Origin: an uncultured Bacteroidota bacterium | Lineage (GTDB): Bacteria; Bacteroidota; Bacteroidia; Chitinophagales; Saprospiraceae | Direction of reading: 5' to 3' | Length of the DNA stretch: 64,000 bases | Assembly (NCBI GenBank): GCA_937872515.1 | Contig: CALMSX010000025.1 | Coordinates: 1-64,000 of the forward strand | Shown here: positions 44,646 through 54,011 of the stretch, piece after piece | How the letters are laid out: every line of letters starts with the position of its first letter | How positions within the stretch are numbered: the stretch's first letter is position 1 | Position numbers and translations under genes: made by a program | Notes under the pieces: model-generated | What the model was told of the DNA's origin: nothing | The model's input: only the letters and a program-made list of their open reading frames with translations | Databases searched by the model: none

Positions 44646-47600
44646 TCAATTTAATCGAAGCAGTTTTTTAATTTCCTTTCGCTCACCGGTGGCAATGTGA
44701 AGGAAAAAGACGCCTCGTTTGTCACCCAATTGCTCGCGATCGATGCGAAGTTGATTGACCCCTGCATTACAATGACGAACCTGATTGAATATCTTAATAC
44801 CTGCATTGTCATAGATGGTAATTTCAACCATGCCATCATCAGCAATAAAGTACTTTACCTCTGTATACTCAGCAAATGGATTAGGTGTATTCTGATTGAC
44901 TGTCAACGCTTCCAGGTCATCACTCATTCTTGCATTCAAATAAACAGGGGCAATGTTTTCATCAACCAGGAAGTTTTCAAAGACAGTTGCATCAAGCGAC
45001 AACGCTTTTGATAGTTTACCACTTTCCAGGGTTTTAAACTGGAGGATGAACAATACGGCCCCAGGTCTCAGATTAAGTGGACTGGATTCCAGATGGGCAA
45101 TGTACAGCATGCCGGTACTCAAATCATACCTGTAGGATTCTTTTGGCAAAACGATTGACTCATCCATTATGCCTGCAAATTCAAGGTGTCTTGTATCTAT
45201 TTTAAGTCCCGTCTGAATGGCTGTAAAACTACCATTGTGGTCTAAGGTCACAGGTACGTTCACATATCTGCCAGCCTCAAAATATTGATCCTTGAAAACG
45301 ATATCGGCATAATTTCGCGTTCTGGTATCAGCTGCTTTCTGCGAAAACTTATTGCTAACTGTACCATTGACATCGCCGGTTTTAATTGCAATAAAATCAT
45401 TGTTCATCAAATTGACATCGATGTCATTCAACTCAACTACCTCAGCAAATGGCCAGGGTTGTGAAGGATCTGCAAAAAGGAAGGTTTTTGGAACAAATCT
45501 CCATGAGGTATTACCGTTGATTTCAGTTTCCAGCCCAAGTATCAGTTTTCTCAGAGCAACTAAATCTGAAGCACTGATCTTTTGGTCATTGTTGGCATCT
45601 GCTGCTATCAATTTATAAGGACTGTTGAGTTTGGCAGCATTCAAAATATGACGTTGGATCATGACCAGGTCGATGGTTGAAATCCCGTTCTGCCATTCAT
45701 CATTTTTTTGTGGCTTCAATTGATAGTCTCCCATAGGCAGTACATTATCAATCATAAAATTGCCGGTTTCGTCAGATTCTGACCACATTGTATTTGCTGG
45801 ATCTGCAAGGCTTACTTTAATACCTTTCACCATGGCTTGTTCTTCAGTCGTGATTCGTCCTGCAACCGATAGACCCGGAATACCATTACCTCCTATCGTA
45901 TCGGGGCACAGATTCTTATTATCTGTAACTTTTATAAAAGTATTACACCTTGCCTGATTGCCATCTTTATCTGTCACCCACATGCTGAGATTGTATACAC
46001 CTTCATTGGCGCATGTCAAAGTCAAAGATGTGTTGGCTGTATTGGCTGTGAATGAAAATTTCAATTCAGGCTCTGAGGTACAATTATCATAACTATGATT
46101 ATTAAAGTCTTTGGCCCAGATCAGTGATGTACCACCTGTACCATTGTCTTCCAGGTTGGTAGATAATCCATACAAACAAACCGGGGTTGGTGCTTTACAT
46201 TCCTTAACGGTTACCAGGTACGAACAATCTGTGAAATTTCCACATCTGTCTTCTACCCTCCAGCTGATTTTGTGGATGCCACGGGGCAACCTTATCGCAA
46301 AAGTATCATCTGTGGCATAATGGTCAACGGAACCATTGTTATCGGTATCCACTTTGTAGTCATAAGTCAGGTCTTGTACATCTGTACAATCATCGGTGGC
46401 ATGGGCACCTAACCTCACTACGGCATCGCACTCTGCATTGACTGCACAAACGGTTCTGTCTGCACATGACGAGGTGAATACAGGCTTAACACTGTTGATC
46501 AGGTGAATATTCTGTATGTGTTCCCAAACACCTATAGTTGTATTGGGTACATACTGGGCCCAATCAATGACCTTCCATTTTCTTCTGATGTAAACACAAC
46601 CAGAAGTTGGATCATCAAATACCTGATCTTTATAAGAGGCAGCAGGTAAGGTACAAATATCATCATTGTCAAAAAATGGGCTTCCGGTAAGGGTTGTATC
46701 AGGTGGAATAGCAGTGCAATCTGTATAGGATGTATCAGCCGGCCAATGAATATCATCAATGGTTAAGGGGTCGGCATCAACAATGGTAATCGTTTGATTA
46801 ATGGCAAGGGTATTTCCAGCTCCATCAGTGACAACAAATCTTCTGATGATATTGCCATTGTTGTGTGGTCCACGTTGGTCTAATGGAGGTAACTCTGTTA
46901 GTTGAAGGCTTGAGACACAATTATCAGTAACCCAGCCATCGTATTTAGGACCTATAAAAAGAGGATCGTCGATTTCAATCTCTGCTCTATCTGCAGAATT
47001 GAAAACAATGGTTCCAAATTCTTCGAGATCATTTAATTGAATATCATAATCACAACTTACAGTAATGTTAGGAAGTGGTTCTTCAAGTACCGGAGCCAAC
47101 TTATCTTTTACCGTAATGGCTACCATACAGGTATTGGAATTGCCAGCTGCATCCGTAACCCTTACGATTACTTGTCTGGTAAGGTTCACATCGGCACAGC
47201 AGAATCTCACAGTGTCTAGCCATTGGTCACCATTGGGGGCGCACACCACATCCATTCTTCTCGCTTTAACTATCAACGGAAGCTGGCAATTATCAGAATA
47301 ACTCAATAACAAAGACAGAGCTGTTTTGTAATTATCTCCGTAACTCAGATTAAGGTCAAGAGGGCCTTTACAATTGATATTGGGGGCTTCATCATCAACC
47401 ACCGTTATATTTTGGGTTTGGGTAGAAGTATTTCCACATGCATCTGTAGCGGTCCAGGTTACTATCGTAACTCCCGATTGAAAAACATTGCCTGACGGAT
47501 TCCTCACGAGAGTAGTACCCGCATTACAGTTGTCTGTCACAGTAGGATTAAGAAGATTCACAACTGCCTGGCAGACTCCGGGATCAGTACCCGCTGTAAT

Positions 47601-49217
47601 GTCAGACGGATCTGTAATCACAGGAGGCGTGGTATCATTTAATGTTATGTTTTGCTGACAACTGGATGCATTGCCACTTTGATCACTTATAAAATAAGTC
47701 CTTACAACTGTTTTCGGGCAAGTTCCTACTGCAGGACTGTCAATGCTGGAAATACTCGCCGGGTTGATGGCACAATTGTCAATGGCAAGACCACCTTGTG
47801 CTGTATACTGAGCAAAAGTTATGGCTGCTGCCGGCACAGTACATTGGATGGTTACATCAGACGGACAGCGCAATACGGGGTAAATACTATCAGATACGAT
47901 TACCTGTTTGATGCATTTAAAAGTATCATTACACATTGTAATAAGTGTAAAGGTTACATTTGTTGCACCTAATGGAAAGGTATTGTTGGAAGGTCCGTTG
48001 TTATAAAAAGAATCTACTTCACAATTTTTATGAATAGGCACATTCAACAAAACTACAGCCGAACAGAGTCCAGGATCAGTATTCACTGTTGCAGCCGGTC
48101 CACAATTAAGACCATTTGCATCCTTGATTACAAAAAATTGAGAGCAGGTATCTGCATTTCCGAACCAATCTTCAATTCTGTACTGCCTTTCTATGGTTCG
48201 ATTACAACCAGTTGAAGTGGTATCATCTCCAATCCAGGAGAAAAAGGATGCAGGAATAAACACACTAAATGTTTCGTCACTTACATCTCCCCCTGCTGCT
48301 TCAAATTCTGCCAATGTGCCAAATGGAAGAGGTACCAGACTTAGGTCACAAACTGTGTCAGGCAGTGGGCAAAATATTTGGGGTGGTAAGGTATCCAGGA
48401 TACTGATTAAGATCTTGCAGTTCAGACTATCCCCACAATCATCTTTTGCGGTAAGCACAATGCATGTTGGAGGATCAAAAAGGTCATTTAAGCCATAGAC
48501 CAGTGAATCCGGTTCTCTCCTGATGCTGTCGTATAGAAAAAAGGAAAGGGGTTCGCAGGCCGGTGTTGTAGTAGCGCTGTTATATAAATCTCTTGCCCTA
48601 ATGACAATGCCCATGGAAGTGACATCATAAAAAAACACTGTATCCGTTTTACAACTCAATTCTACCGAGTGGTTTACACTCAGACTGGCAGATCTGGAAT
48701 CATTGCTTCCATCATTGGTTACTGTGCAATTTGAAAAATCATTGGCATTCACGGTCGATATCGCGGGAACACCGGTTATGACCAGTCCTTCGACCGTAAC
48801 AATAATATCTCCTCCAGCGCCTGCTGGTAGGATGACGTTGTTGTATCCATATAAAGAATTGTCAATGGCACTATAGGTCCACGTAAAAGAGGCGCCAAAG
48901 CCCATTGCAGATACCGCAGCAGCTCCTCCTTGAGGAACATACTGTTTTGGGGCTGGCAAGGAAATAACAATTTCAAGGCAACCAACTGCCAATTGTCCAC
49001 CTCCTGCCGGAGAAGTAGGATTGATCATTACATTGGAAGTCAATGTAGCTGTCTCGCCAATTGATATGTTGGTTGGTGAAAATACAGCCGAATTGACTAC
49101 AAAGTCAATTTGTGCTGATAAGCTATTCGACGCAAATAAGGTGCAAACAGCCATTAAAAGCAGATGCACATACTTTTTTGTTTTTACAGCAAAACTGTAA
49201 ATAATCGGTTTCTTCAT
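44646..49217 (-). CDS. Giant secreted HYR protein with dockerin, cohesin-like domain and T9SS tail
   Basis: 1523 residues from ATG 49217 (MKKPIIYSFAVKTKKY...NSLSAQ signal peptide). The frame opens at 49301, but the transcript should start near 49304. A sandwich domain covers about 40-180. HYR-like domains fill about 200-1090 (DTLPPQIFCPLPDTVCD, YPVLRCPSDVTIQC, PTVTDNCNAGTTLV, WTATDACGNTSTQTQ). A carboxypeptidase-regulatory-like domain is at about 1115-1172 (GRITTEEQAMVKGIKVSL). A type I dockerin is at about 1175-1230 (DANNDQKISASD calcium loop, RKLILGLE; first repeat degenerate). A cohesin-like domain is at about 1310-1432. The T9SS sorting tail covers the last 86 residues (NQNTPNPFAEYTEV, GVFFLHIATGERK). 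The expected location is the cell surface. An adhesive or scaffold-bound role is inferred. Confidence 0.9.
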   Translation of the reverse strand: MKKPIIYSFAVKTKKYVHLLLMAVCTLFASNSLSAQIDFVVNSAVFSPTNISIGETATLTSNVMINPTSPAGGGQLAVGCLEIVISLPAPKQYVPQGGAAAVSAMGFGASFTWTYSAIDNSLYGYNNVILPAGAGGDIIVTVEGLVITGVPAISTVNANDFSNCTVTNDGSNDSRSASLSVNHSVELSCKTDTVFFYDVTSMGIVIRARDLYNSATTTPACEPLSFFLYDSIRREPDSLVYGLNDLFDPPTCIVLTAKDDCGDSLNCKILISILDTLPPQIFCPLPDTVCDLSLVPLPFGTLAEFEAAGGDVSDETFSVFIPASFFSWIGDDTTSTGCNRTIERQYRIEDWFGNADTCSQFFVIKDANGLNCGPAATVNTDPGLCSAVVLLNVPIHKNCEVDSFYNNGPSNNTFPLGATNVTFTLITMCNDTFKCIKQVIVSDSIYPVLRCPSDVTIQCTVPAAAITFAQYTAQGGLAIDNCAINPASISSIDSPAVGTCPKTVVRTYFISDQSGNASSCQQNITLNDTTPPVITDPSDITAGTDPGVCQAVVNLLNPTVTDNCNAGTTLVRNPSGNVFQSGVTIVTWTATDACGNTSTQTQNITVVDDEAPNINCKGPLDLNLSYGDNYKTALSLLLSYSDNCQLPLIVKARRMDVVCAPNGDQWLDTVRFCCADVNLTRQVIVRVTDAAGNSNTCMVAITVKDKLAPVLEEPLPNITVSCDYDIQLNDLEEFGTIVFNSADRAEIEIDDPLFIGPKYDGWVTDNCVSSLQLTELPPLDQRGPHNNGNIIRRFVVTDGAGNTLAINQTITIVDADPLTIDDIHWPADTSYTDCTAIPPDTTLTGSPFFDNDDICTLPAASYKDQVFDDPTSGCVYIRRKWKVIDWAQYVPNTTIGVWEHIQNIHLINSVKPVFTSSCADRTVCAVNAECDAVVRLGAHATDDCTDVQDLTYDYKVDTDNNGSVDHYATDDTFAIRLPRGIHKISWRVEDRCGNFTDCSYLVTVKECKAPTPVCLYGLSTNLEDNGTGGTSLIWAKDFNNHSYDNCTSEPELKFSFTANTANTSLTLTCANEGVYNLSMWVTDKDGNQARCNTFIKVTDNKNLCPDTIGGNGIPGLSVAGRITTEEQAMVKGIKVSLADPANTMWSESDETGNFMIDNVLPMGDYQLKPQKNDEWQNGISTIDLVMIQRHILNAAKLNSPYKLIAADANNDQKISASDLVALRKLILGLETEINGNTSWRFVPKTFLFADPSQPWPFAEVVELNDIDVNLMNNDFIAIKTGDVNGTVSNKFSQKAADTRTRNYADIVFKDQYFEAGRYVNVPVTLDHNGSFTAIQTGLKIDTRHLEFAGIMDESIVLPKESYRYDLSTGMLYIAHLESSPLNLRPGAVLFILQFKTLESGKLSKALSLDATVFENFLVDENIAPVYLNARMSDDLEALTVNQNTPNPFAEYTEVKYFIADDGMVEITIYDNAGIKIFNQVRHCNAGVNQLRIDREQLGDKRGVFFLHIATGERKEIKKLLRLN

Positions 49218-49308
49218 GGGAAAAGATTTAAATCCAAAATAAATCGGTCGTTGTTTTGGGATGGGACCTGGATTTCCAATCTTGTCAATGCACTTTTGCA
49301 TCGAAGTT

Positions 49309-49339
49309 CAAAGGTAATCATCAAATAACATATTACAAA
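49309..49339 (-). promoter_or_regulatory. Consensus promoter of the dockerin protein gene
   Basis: The minus strand has TTTG (49336-49339), 19 nt, then TACCTTTG (49309-49316). This fixes the start at ATG 49217 with a leader of about 87 nt. Confidence 0.65.
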
Positions 49340-49457
49340 TATTTTTAATATGTTATTTAATCATTTTTATTTCTATATGTTTAATATATTGACAAATAGC
49401 CACCTATATCCAAATAAAATTATCATATACCTTAAAGTCGAGCTACTGTAAGTGGCA

Positions 49458-50396
49458 CTATATGGAAAAATCCAGATAGGGTTCCAGCTTCCGGATTTCT
49501 TCATCATCAAACAACTTGCTTGCTACCAGATCGGTGAGCGATTGCAATCGGCCTTTGTTTTTGATATATCTGGTCAATATCACTGCTTTCTTTTTACCAA
49601 TATAAGGATGGCCGGCCATTTGACTTTCGGTACAATGATTGATCTTAAGTTTTGTAATTTGTCCTTTCTCTACACTCAATAGGTGAGAAATAGCAAGAAA
49701 AGTTTCAGGCCTGAGGCCATAGACTTCCTCCAATTGCTCAATGGCTACAAATCCTCCCAGACGCTCTTTGTATCTTACAATTCTACCCGCCAGTTTTTCT
49801 CCTATGCCTTTTATCAATTGCCATTCAAAGCTATCGGCTTCATTGATTTGGATGAATCGGATTTTTACTGTAGGTATGGCACTTTGAGAATTATTGAATT
49901 TGGCATCTGGAATTTTTTGATTTGAATATTCATTGGTTCTTGAAGATTCAATTTTTATATCACCCGAATTAAAAACCAGAAGGGAGTCCAGCCTTGATTT
50001 ATATTTCTGCATTCCGTATACTTTATAAAACTGTTCTCTGTTCTTAAATTTTGCTCCTTTTGAGCGGTACTTCACAAAGATTTTTGAAGTTTTGGCATCC
50101 ACACCAAGCATCTTTAAACTATCCTCACTTATCGTATTAGGGTCAAAATGAAAAGCCTGACCTGATATCCTAGATTTTTGCTTTCTTTCAATGACTTTGA
50201 TAGTAGAACGCACCCTGGGTGCAGCCTCTTTGGTATCTATGGATTGAGATACCGCTTTTTCAAAAGGGATGGCCTTGGTTTTTTCAAATCGGTACATAGC
50301 GTACATCATAGAAATAAAAAGGGATGCCATCAGAAAAAAAACAAACAATGATTTTCTTTCTGCACGGGTAAAATAAATTATACTGTTATTTTTCAT
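49458..50396 (-). CDS. ComEA-like helix-hairpin-helix DNA-binding membrane protein
   Basis: 312 residues with one N-terminal membrane anchor (about 15-38, KSLFVFFLMASLFISMMYAMY). HhH repeats follow at about 85-135 (ISEDSLKMLGVDAKTSKIFVKYRSKGAKF), 180-240 (INEADSFEWQLIKGIGEKLAGRI, RYKERLGGFVAIEQLEEVYGL) and 250-310 (GKKKAVILTRYIKNKG). These fit the ComEA family, which binds incoming DNA in the periplasm. Its ATG overlaps the TGA of comEC by 4 bases, so the two are translationally coupled and both serve DNA uptake. It is longer than single-HhH ComEA proteins. Confidence 0.85.
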   Translation of the reverse strand: MKNNSIIYFTRAERKSLFVFFLMASLFISMMYAMYRFEKTKAIPFEKAVSQSIDTKEAAPRVRSTIKVIERKQKSRISGQAFHFDPNTISEDSLKMLGVDAKTSKIFVKYRSKGAKFKNREQFYKVYGMQKYKSRLDSLLVFNSGDIKIESSRTNEYSNQKIPDAKFNNSQSAIPTVKIRFIQINEADSFEWQLIKGIGEKLAGRIVRYKERLGGFVAIEQLEEVYGLRPETFLAISHLLSVEKGQITKLKINHCTESQMAGHPYIGKKKAVILTRYIKNKGRLQSLTDLVASKLFDDEEIRKLEPYLDFSI

Positions 50397-52495
50397 GACT
50401 CAGGTATTTTAAAGGGTGGGGTCAAAACAATAGATCCGCTTTCATGAATTGAATACAAAATCAGATCCTGCTTAGCTGCATAAATTTTCCACTGCTCCAA
50501 CATTTTCCCTTTAATCGTGGCATTTAATACAATGCAAGCAGGGCGGGTCAGTGGCTTTTTGGGAGGCCATAACTTACCTAAAACAAGGTAAATGTTGGGT
50601 GAATAAGAAGGGAAAAAATCATTCTTATCCATTACCATTGCTATATTTAAATCATCCTTGATTATTCTTTTTGATTTTAATTCAATATCCCCCAAAACCC
50701 AAGTCTTTGTAGTGTCGCTAACAAAACGGATCTTGTCGATGTGATGTCTTGATCTATGTGCCGAGTATATATAATCTGCAAAAGAAGCAGACAATGTAGA
50801 ATCACCATAGGAAAAGCAGTTGTGACCAATAAAAACATCTGCCACCACAACTTTTTTATGGTCATACAACGTCAAAATAAACTGAGAATTATGTGACCAA
50901 CCTGATCCAATACGCCAAATCAGGCCAAAGACCAAAAATGAAATCATTGCCGTCATCAACTGAATGGATTTGAATTTCACAAAAAGCATTAAAGTAAAAG
51001 CTGTAAGACTGAAAAAAACAAATTCGGGAACACTCAGATAAAGATCTTCAATACAAGCCATGGGAAGAGATTCTACCCACTGAACAGATCGGATAAAATA
51101 GGTAAGCATAAATTCTAGGCCTATTGCTATCAATTCATTGAGTTGAGGTAAAATAAATTCTGTTGCCAGCAAGAACAAGCCTAATTTCAAAGACAACGCG
51201 GACAACCACACCGGAATAAAACCAGACAATACAAAATAAAGCGGAAACTGGTTAAACAAAAACACCGTGAGAGGCCCAACAAGCACTTGTGCCGCAATGG
51301 AAGCTGAAATGTATTGCCACATCCAATTGGAAAATAAGTCTGATGGCTGCCACCAACTTTGCACAAAGGGTTGAAAGTACAACAGGCTTAGCAAGGCCAA
51401 AAATGAAAACAAAAATCCCGCATTAAAGAGTTGAGCCGGATTATAAATCAGCATGATGGCAGCACAAAAGGCCATAATATTGTACGTGGAGTGGTGATGT
51501 CGGAGGGTTTTGCCATATAAAATCAAAGTAAACATCAAAACAGATCTGATAATGGCAGATTCTGCGCCTGTCATGAATGAGAAAAACCACAACAGTGCTA
51601 TGATAACCATAGATGGGATGATGCCGCTTTTGCGTCGTCTAAAAGTGATCTTATCCATGCCTTTTAACAGGATCTCAGCGATTACGGCAAGGTGCATGCC
51701 CGATACCGCAAGAATGTGCATGGAACCCGAAGCTGAAAAAGACTGGTATAGTTCATCCCCTACATCCTGTCTGAACCCCAGGATCATGGCTTTTGCAATG
51801 GCAAGGGCGTCGTCATGTAAATATTTCTCAAAGATTTTCAAACACCGATTTCTAAGGTTCATGCTGGATTGTCTGAAAAAGCCAAGTTGGTTGGATGCTA
51901 ATAGCACAACATCATTTGGAATGTACATTTGATGCGTTATTTTTTGCCTACTTAGGTATTTGGCAAAATCAAAGGTCGCCGGGTTGGTATTTTTAGTTAC
52001 CTTATCTATGGTACCCCATACACAAATTCTATCGCCAGGTGAGGGTAAGAAACCACTAACAGCATTTCTTCCAAAGGAAAGTTGTATTGGATTTCTTGCT
52101 TTGTAACAATTGTTGTCATAGCAAATATACTCCACCTCCAGGGTAGTGCGGTAGTTTTTGCGCTGATTGGGATATTCATTTATTACCCCAATGACATTTA
52201 CTTCTTTACCCTCATTTACAAATTGGCCATAGTGTGTATTTCCTAGTCCAAGAGTGTGCAAATGATGAGAGAAAAATCCCAAACCAAAAAACAACACCAA
52301 AATAAAATAGCCGGCAACAAATGGATACCTAACAGATGAAGTGTAAAAAAAATCGTTGGTAGCTACGAATGCCGCTGCAAGTGTCAAACAGAGCACCACT
52401 GTCCAAATCTCAGTGGTTACAAATTCTCTAACCAGGATTCCGGCAATTATGGCAAGGCAGGGTCTGAGGTAGGGAAACAACCTCCAGGGTATCAT
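50393..52495 (-). CDS. ComEC/Rec2 family DNA uptake channel
   Basis: 700 residues. Membrane segments at the N-terminus (about 10-80) frame the DUF4131-type region (IGVINEYPNQRKNYRTTLE). The Competence domain follows at about 215-500 (DDALAIAKAMILGFRQDVG, SGSMHILAVSGMHLAVIAE, RSVLMFTLILYGKTL). The C-terminal part (about 540-700) looks like a reduced metallo-beta-lactamase-like region (FILTLYDHKKVVVADVFIG) without the usual HxHxDH site, as in other Bacteroidota ComEC. It forms the inner-membrane channel for single-stranded DNA. It has its own consensus promoter. Confidence 0.92.
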   Translation of the reverse strand: MIPWRLFPYLRPCLAIIAGILVREFVTTEIWTVVLCLTLAAAFVATNDFFYTSSVRYPFVAGYFILVLFFGLGFFSHHLHTLGLGNTHYGQFVNEGKEVNVIGVINEYPNQRKNYRTTLEVEYICYDNNCYKARNPIQLSFGRNAVSGFLPSPGDRICVWGTIDKVTKNTNPATFDFAKYLSRQKITHQMYIPNDVVLLASNQLGFFRQSSMNLRNRCLKIFEKYLHDDALAIAKAMILGFRQDVGDELYQSFSASGSMHILAVSGMHLAVIAEILLKGMDKITFRRRKSGIIPSMVIIALLWFFSFMTGAESAIIRSVLMFTLILYGKTLRHHHSTYNIMAFCAAIMLIYNPAQLFNAGFLFSFLALLSLLYFQPFVQSWWQPSDLFSNWMWQYISASIAAQVLVGPLTVFLFNQFPLYFVLSGFIPVWLSALSLKLGLFLLATEFILPQLNELIAIGLEFMLTYFIRSVQWVESLPMACIEDLYLSVPEFVFFSLTAFTLMLFVKFKSIQLMTAMISFLVFGLIWRIGSGWSHNSQFILTLYDHKKVVVADVFIGHNCFSYGDSTLSASFADYIYSAHRSRHHIDKIRFVSDTTKTWVLGDIELKSKRIIKDDLNIAMVMDKNDFFPSYSPNIYLVLGKLWPPKKPLTRPACIVLNATIKGKMLEQWKIYAAKQDLILYSIHESGSIVLTPPFKIPES

Positions 52496-52516
52496 AGCAT
52501 TCGTTTGCGTTCAATG

Positions 52517-52547
52517 CAAAAATATATCACCCTGTGAACTGCATCAA
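52517..52547 (-). promoter_or_regulatory. Promoter of comEC-comEA-like operon
   Basis: The minus strand has TTG (52545-52547), a 20-nt spacer, then TATTTTTG (52517-52524). The transcript should start near 52511, 16 nt before the ATG at 52495. Confidence 0.6.
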
Positions 52548-52582
52548 GGGCTGTCAGGTTAAATAACTCTTAAAACTTTAAA

Positions 52583-52846
52583 TTAGTGGGGGCTTGCAGC
52601 TCCGTCTTTTTTTCGCCTTTTATACCACACATACCCAAGAAAACCAACCAAAAGATAAGGAAGGGCAAGCATATACAATATTCCTGCGTTCAGAGATCTG
52701 CCTTCTGTTCCTCCATTTTTCAAATTACTTTCGGCAGACATTTTACACATGGGGCACTGAGCCTCCAGCTCCGGTACCACCAAAACCATCAGAATTAAAA
52801 GTATGCCGAAAAAAAGCAATAGTTTTTGTAAACGGTACTTTTTCAT
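52583..52846 (-). CDS. Small exported membrane protein with CPMCKM motif
   Basis: 87 residues from ATG 52846 (MKKYRLQKLLLFFGILLI); the frame opens 60 nt earlier inside the DUF420 gene. A signal or anchor segment (about 8-28) precedes ELEAQCPMCKMSAESN. A second membrane segment (about 55-75, ILYMLALPYLLVGFLGYVWY) and a short basic tail KRRKK follow. By the positive-inside rule, the CPMCKM loop faces the periplasm. Such a Cys/Met pair could bind copper or act as a thiol. The gene overlaps DUF420 by 4 bases (ATGA) at the end of the oxidase cluster, so a role in oxidase assembly is inferred, not shown. Confidence 0.75.
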   Translation of the reverse strand: MKKYRLQKLLLFFGILLILMVLVVPELEAQCPMCKMSAESNLKNGGTEGRSLNAGILYMLALPYLLVGFLGYVWYKRRKKDGAASPH

Positions 52847-53394
52847 GAATAACAAGGATAGAGCATGAGATAACAAAGGGGGCCTGTAACAGCTACATAG
52901 AGCCATACAGGATAAACATATTTAGCAATCTTACGGTGCCTTTCAATCTCATGGGTGTAGCCCCGTATGAAGGTAATCAATATAAAAGGCAGGGAAAGTC
53001 CAGCCAAAACGATATGGCTAATCAAAAGTATAAAATACATGGTCCTGGAAGGACCCTCAAAACAGTATTTAGTTTCCTCGGTGGTAAAGTGGTACAAAAC
53101 ATAACACAATAAAAACAAGGCAGAAAAGATCATTGCACCATAGATTGAAAACTGATGCAGGCGAATGTTTTTTTGCTTTACAAACCAAAGGGCGGCAATC
53201 AGACATATGGCTACCAACGTATTTAAAATAGCATGGATGGGCGGTAAAAAAGAAAAATCAAATCCAAGATCAATTTTCACTCTTCTCATAATGCCAACCA
53301 GTACCAAAACCAAAGCAGATACAATATAGGCTACTCTGTTAAGTTTGGTAGCCAGTTCTGGTCGGGGATTCAATTGGAAATCTTGTGTTTGCAA
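52843..53394 (-). CDS. DUF420 membrane protein (oxidase-associated)
   Basis: 183 residues with five or so membrane segments. Typical family sequence is RRVKIDLGFDFSFLPPIHAILNTLVAICLI (shown in parts: FLPPIHAILNTLVA, RLHQFSIYGAMIFSALFLLCYVLYH, FILLISHIVLAGLSLPFILIT, YVYPVWLYVAVTGPLCYLML). DUF420 proteins (CtaM-like) are found next to cytochrome oxidase genes and help in oxidase assembly in some bacteria. The gene lies 5 nt after the Sco-position protein and overlaps the CPMC protein. Confidence 0.85.
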   Translation of the reverse strand: MQTQDFQLNPRPELATKLNRVAYIVSALVLVLVGIMRRVKIDLGFDFSFLPPIHAILNTLVAICLIAALWFVKQKNIRLHQFSIYGAMIFSALFLLCYVLYHFTTEETKYCFEGPSRTMYFILLISHIVLAGLSLPFILITFIRGYTHEIERHRKIAKYVYPVWLYVAVTGPLCYLMLYPCYS

Positions 53395-53399
53395 AGTAA

Positions 53400-53924
53400 T
53401 TATTTTTCTTTATATAATGGAAGAAGGACGGTTATGTGCCCTGCCAGCTTTTTCAAGTCATTCTCATTGTCCGTATACGAGTAGCGCATCTTACCCAGAG
53501 TGTCAAGGATTAGATATTTAGAAGTAGGATAAGCCTGTTTCAGAGTGCTAATCACGTTTGAATCTAATTGAAAGTAATTGCGTATATTTTTAGAATCTAC
53601 AGATTGTTGCTTCTTTAATAAGTAGGGCATGACCAAAGTAGTATCCATTTTGCCAGCCAGTTGAAACCCTTTGGCGTCTTTAAATTGATCAAACAAGCTC
53701 AATTGTTGTTTTTGATTTTCGGTAAGAGCTATCACCGTACATCTACCATTTACCATAACAGCAGCACCATTTTCCGTTAATGTACCTTTAAGGGGCGTTG
53801 ATGTTTTTAAATCATCGATCAGGTTTTTACGAAAAGTAAAGCCTTGCCTCAGGTATAAATAGGATCCCAGTGGTAGGCCAATAAGGACAAAGACAAGAAT
53901 AATTGAATTGAAGTATTTCTTCAT
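53400..53924 (-). CDS. Sco-position thioredoxin-like protein lacking the copper-binding cysteines
   Basis: 174 residues with one N-terminal membrane anchor (MKKYFNSIILVFVLIGLPLGSYLYL). The C-terminal part (KYLILDTLGKMRYSY, DLKKLAGHITVLLPL) matches the last strands and helix of a Sco/thioredoxin fold. The gene sits after subunit IV and before DUF420, where many Bacteroidota have a Sco family gene. However, the CxxxCP copper site is absent; the only Cys is in MVNGRCTVIAL. It may be a degenerate Sco-type protein or an unrelated replacement. A strong terminator separates it from the main oxidase operon. Confidence 0.6.
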   Translation of the reverse strand: MKKYFNSIILVFVLIGLPLGSYLYLRQGFTFRKNLIDDLKTSTPLKGTLTENGAAVMVNGRCTVIALTENQKQQLSLFDQFKDAKGFQLAGKMDTTLVMPYLLKKQQSVDSKNIRNYFQLDSNVISTLKQAYPTSKYLILDTLGKMRYSYTDNENDLKKLAGHITVLLPLYKEK

Positions 53925-53983
53925 GAAGTCAAGTTGCTTTTTTAAACAATTTAAAAAGCATTAAGTTGAGGGTAGTACTTAAA

Positions 53984-54010
53984 AAAAAAGCGGGAAAACC
54001 CGCCTTTTTT
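53984..54010 (-). terminator. Strong intrinsic terminator after oxidase subunit IV
   Basis: On the minus strand AAAAAAGGCGGG, a TTTT loop, then CCCGCTTTTTTTTT: GC stem plus a nine-T run, beginning two bases past the stop at 54012. It should end the main respiratory transcript before the Sco-position/DUF420 genes. Confidence 0.85.
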
Positions 54011-54011
54011 A

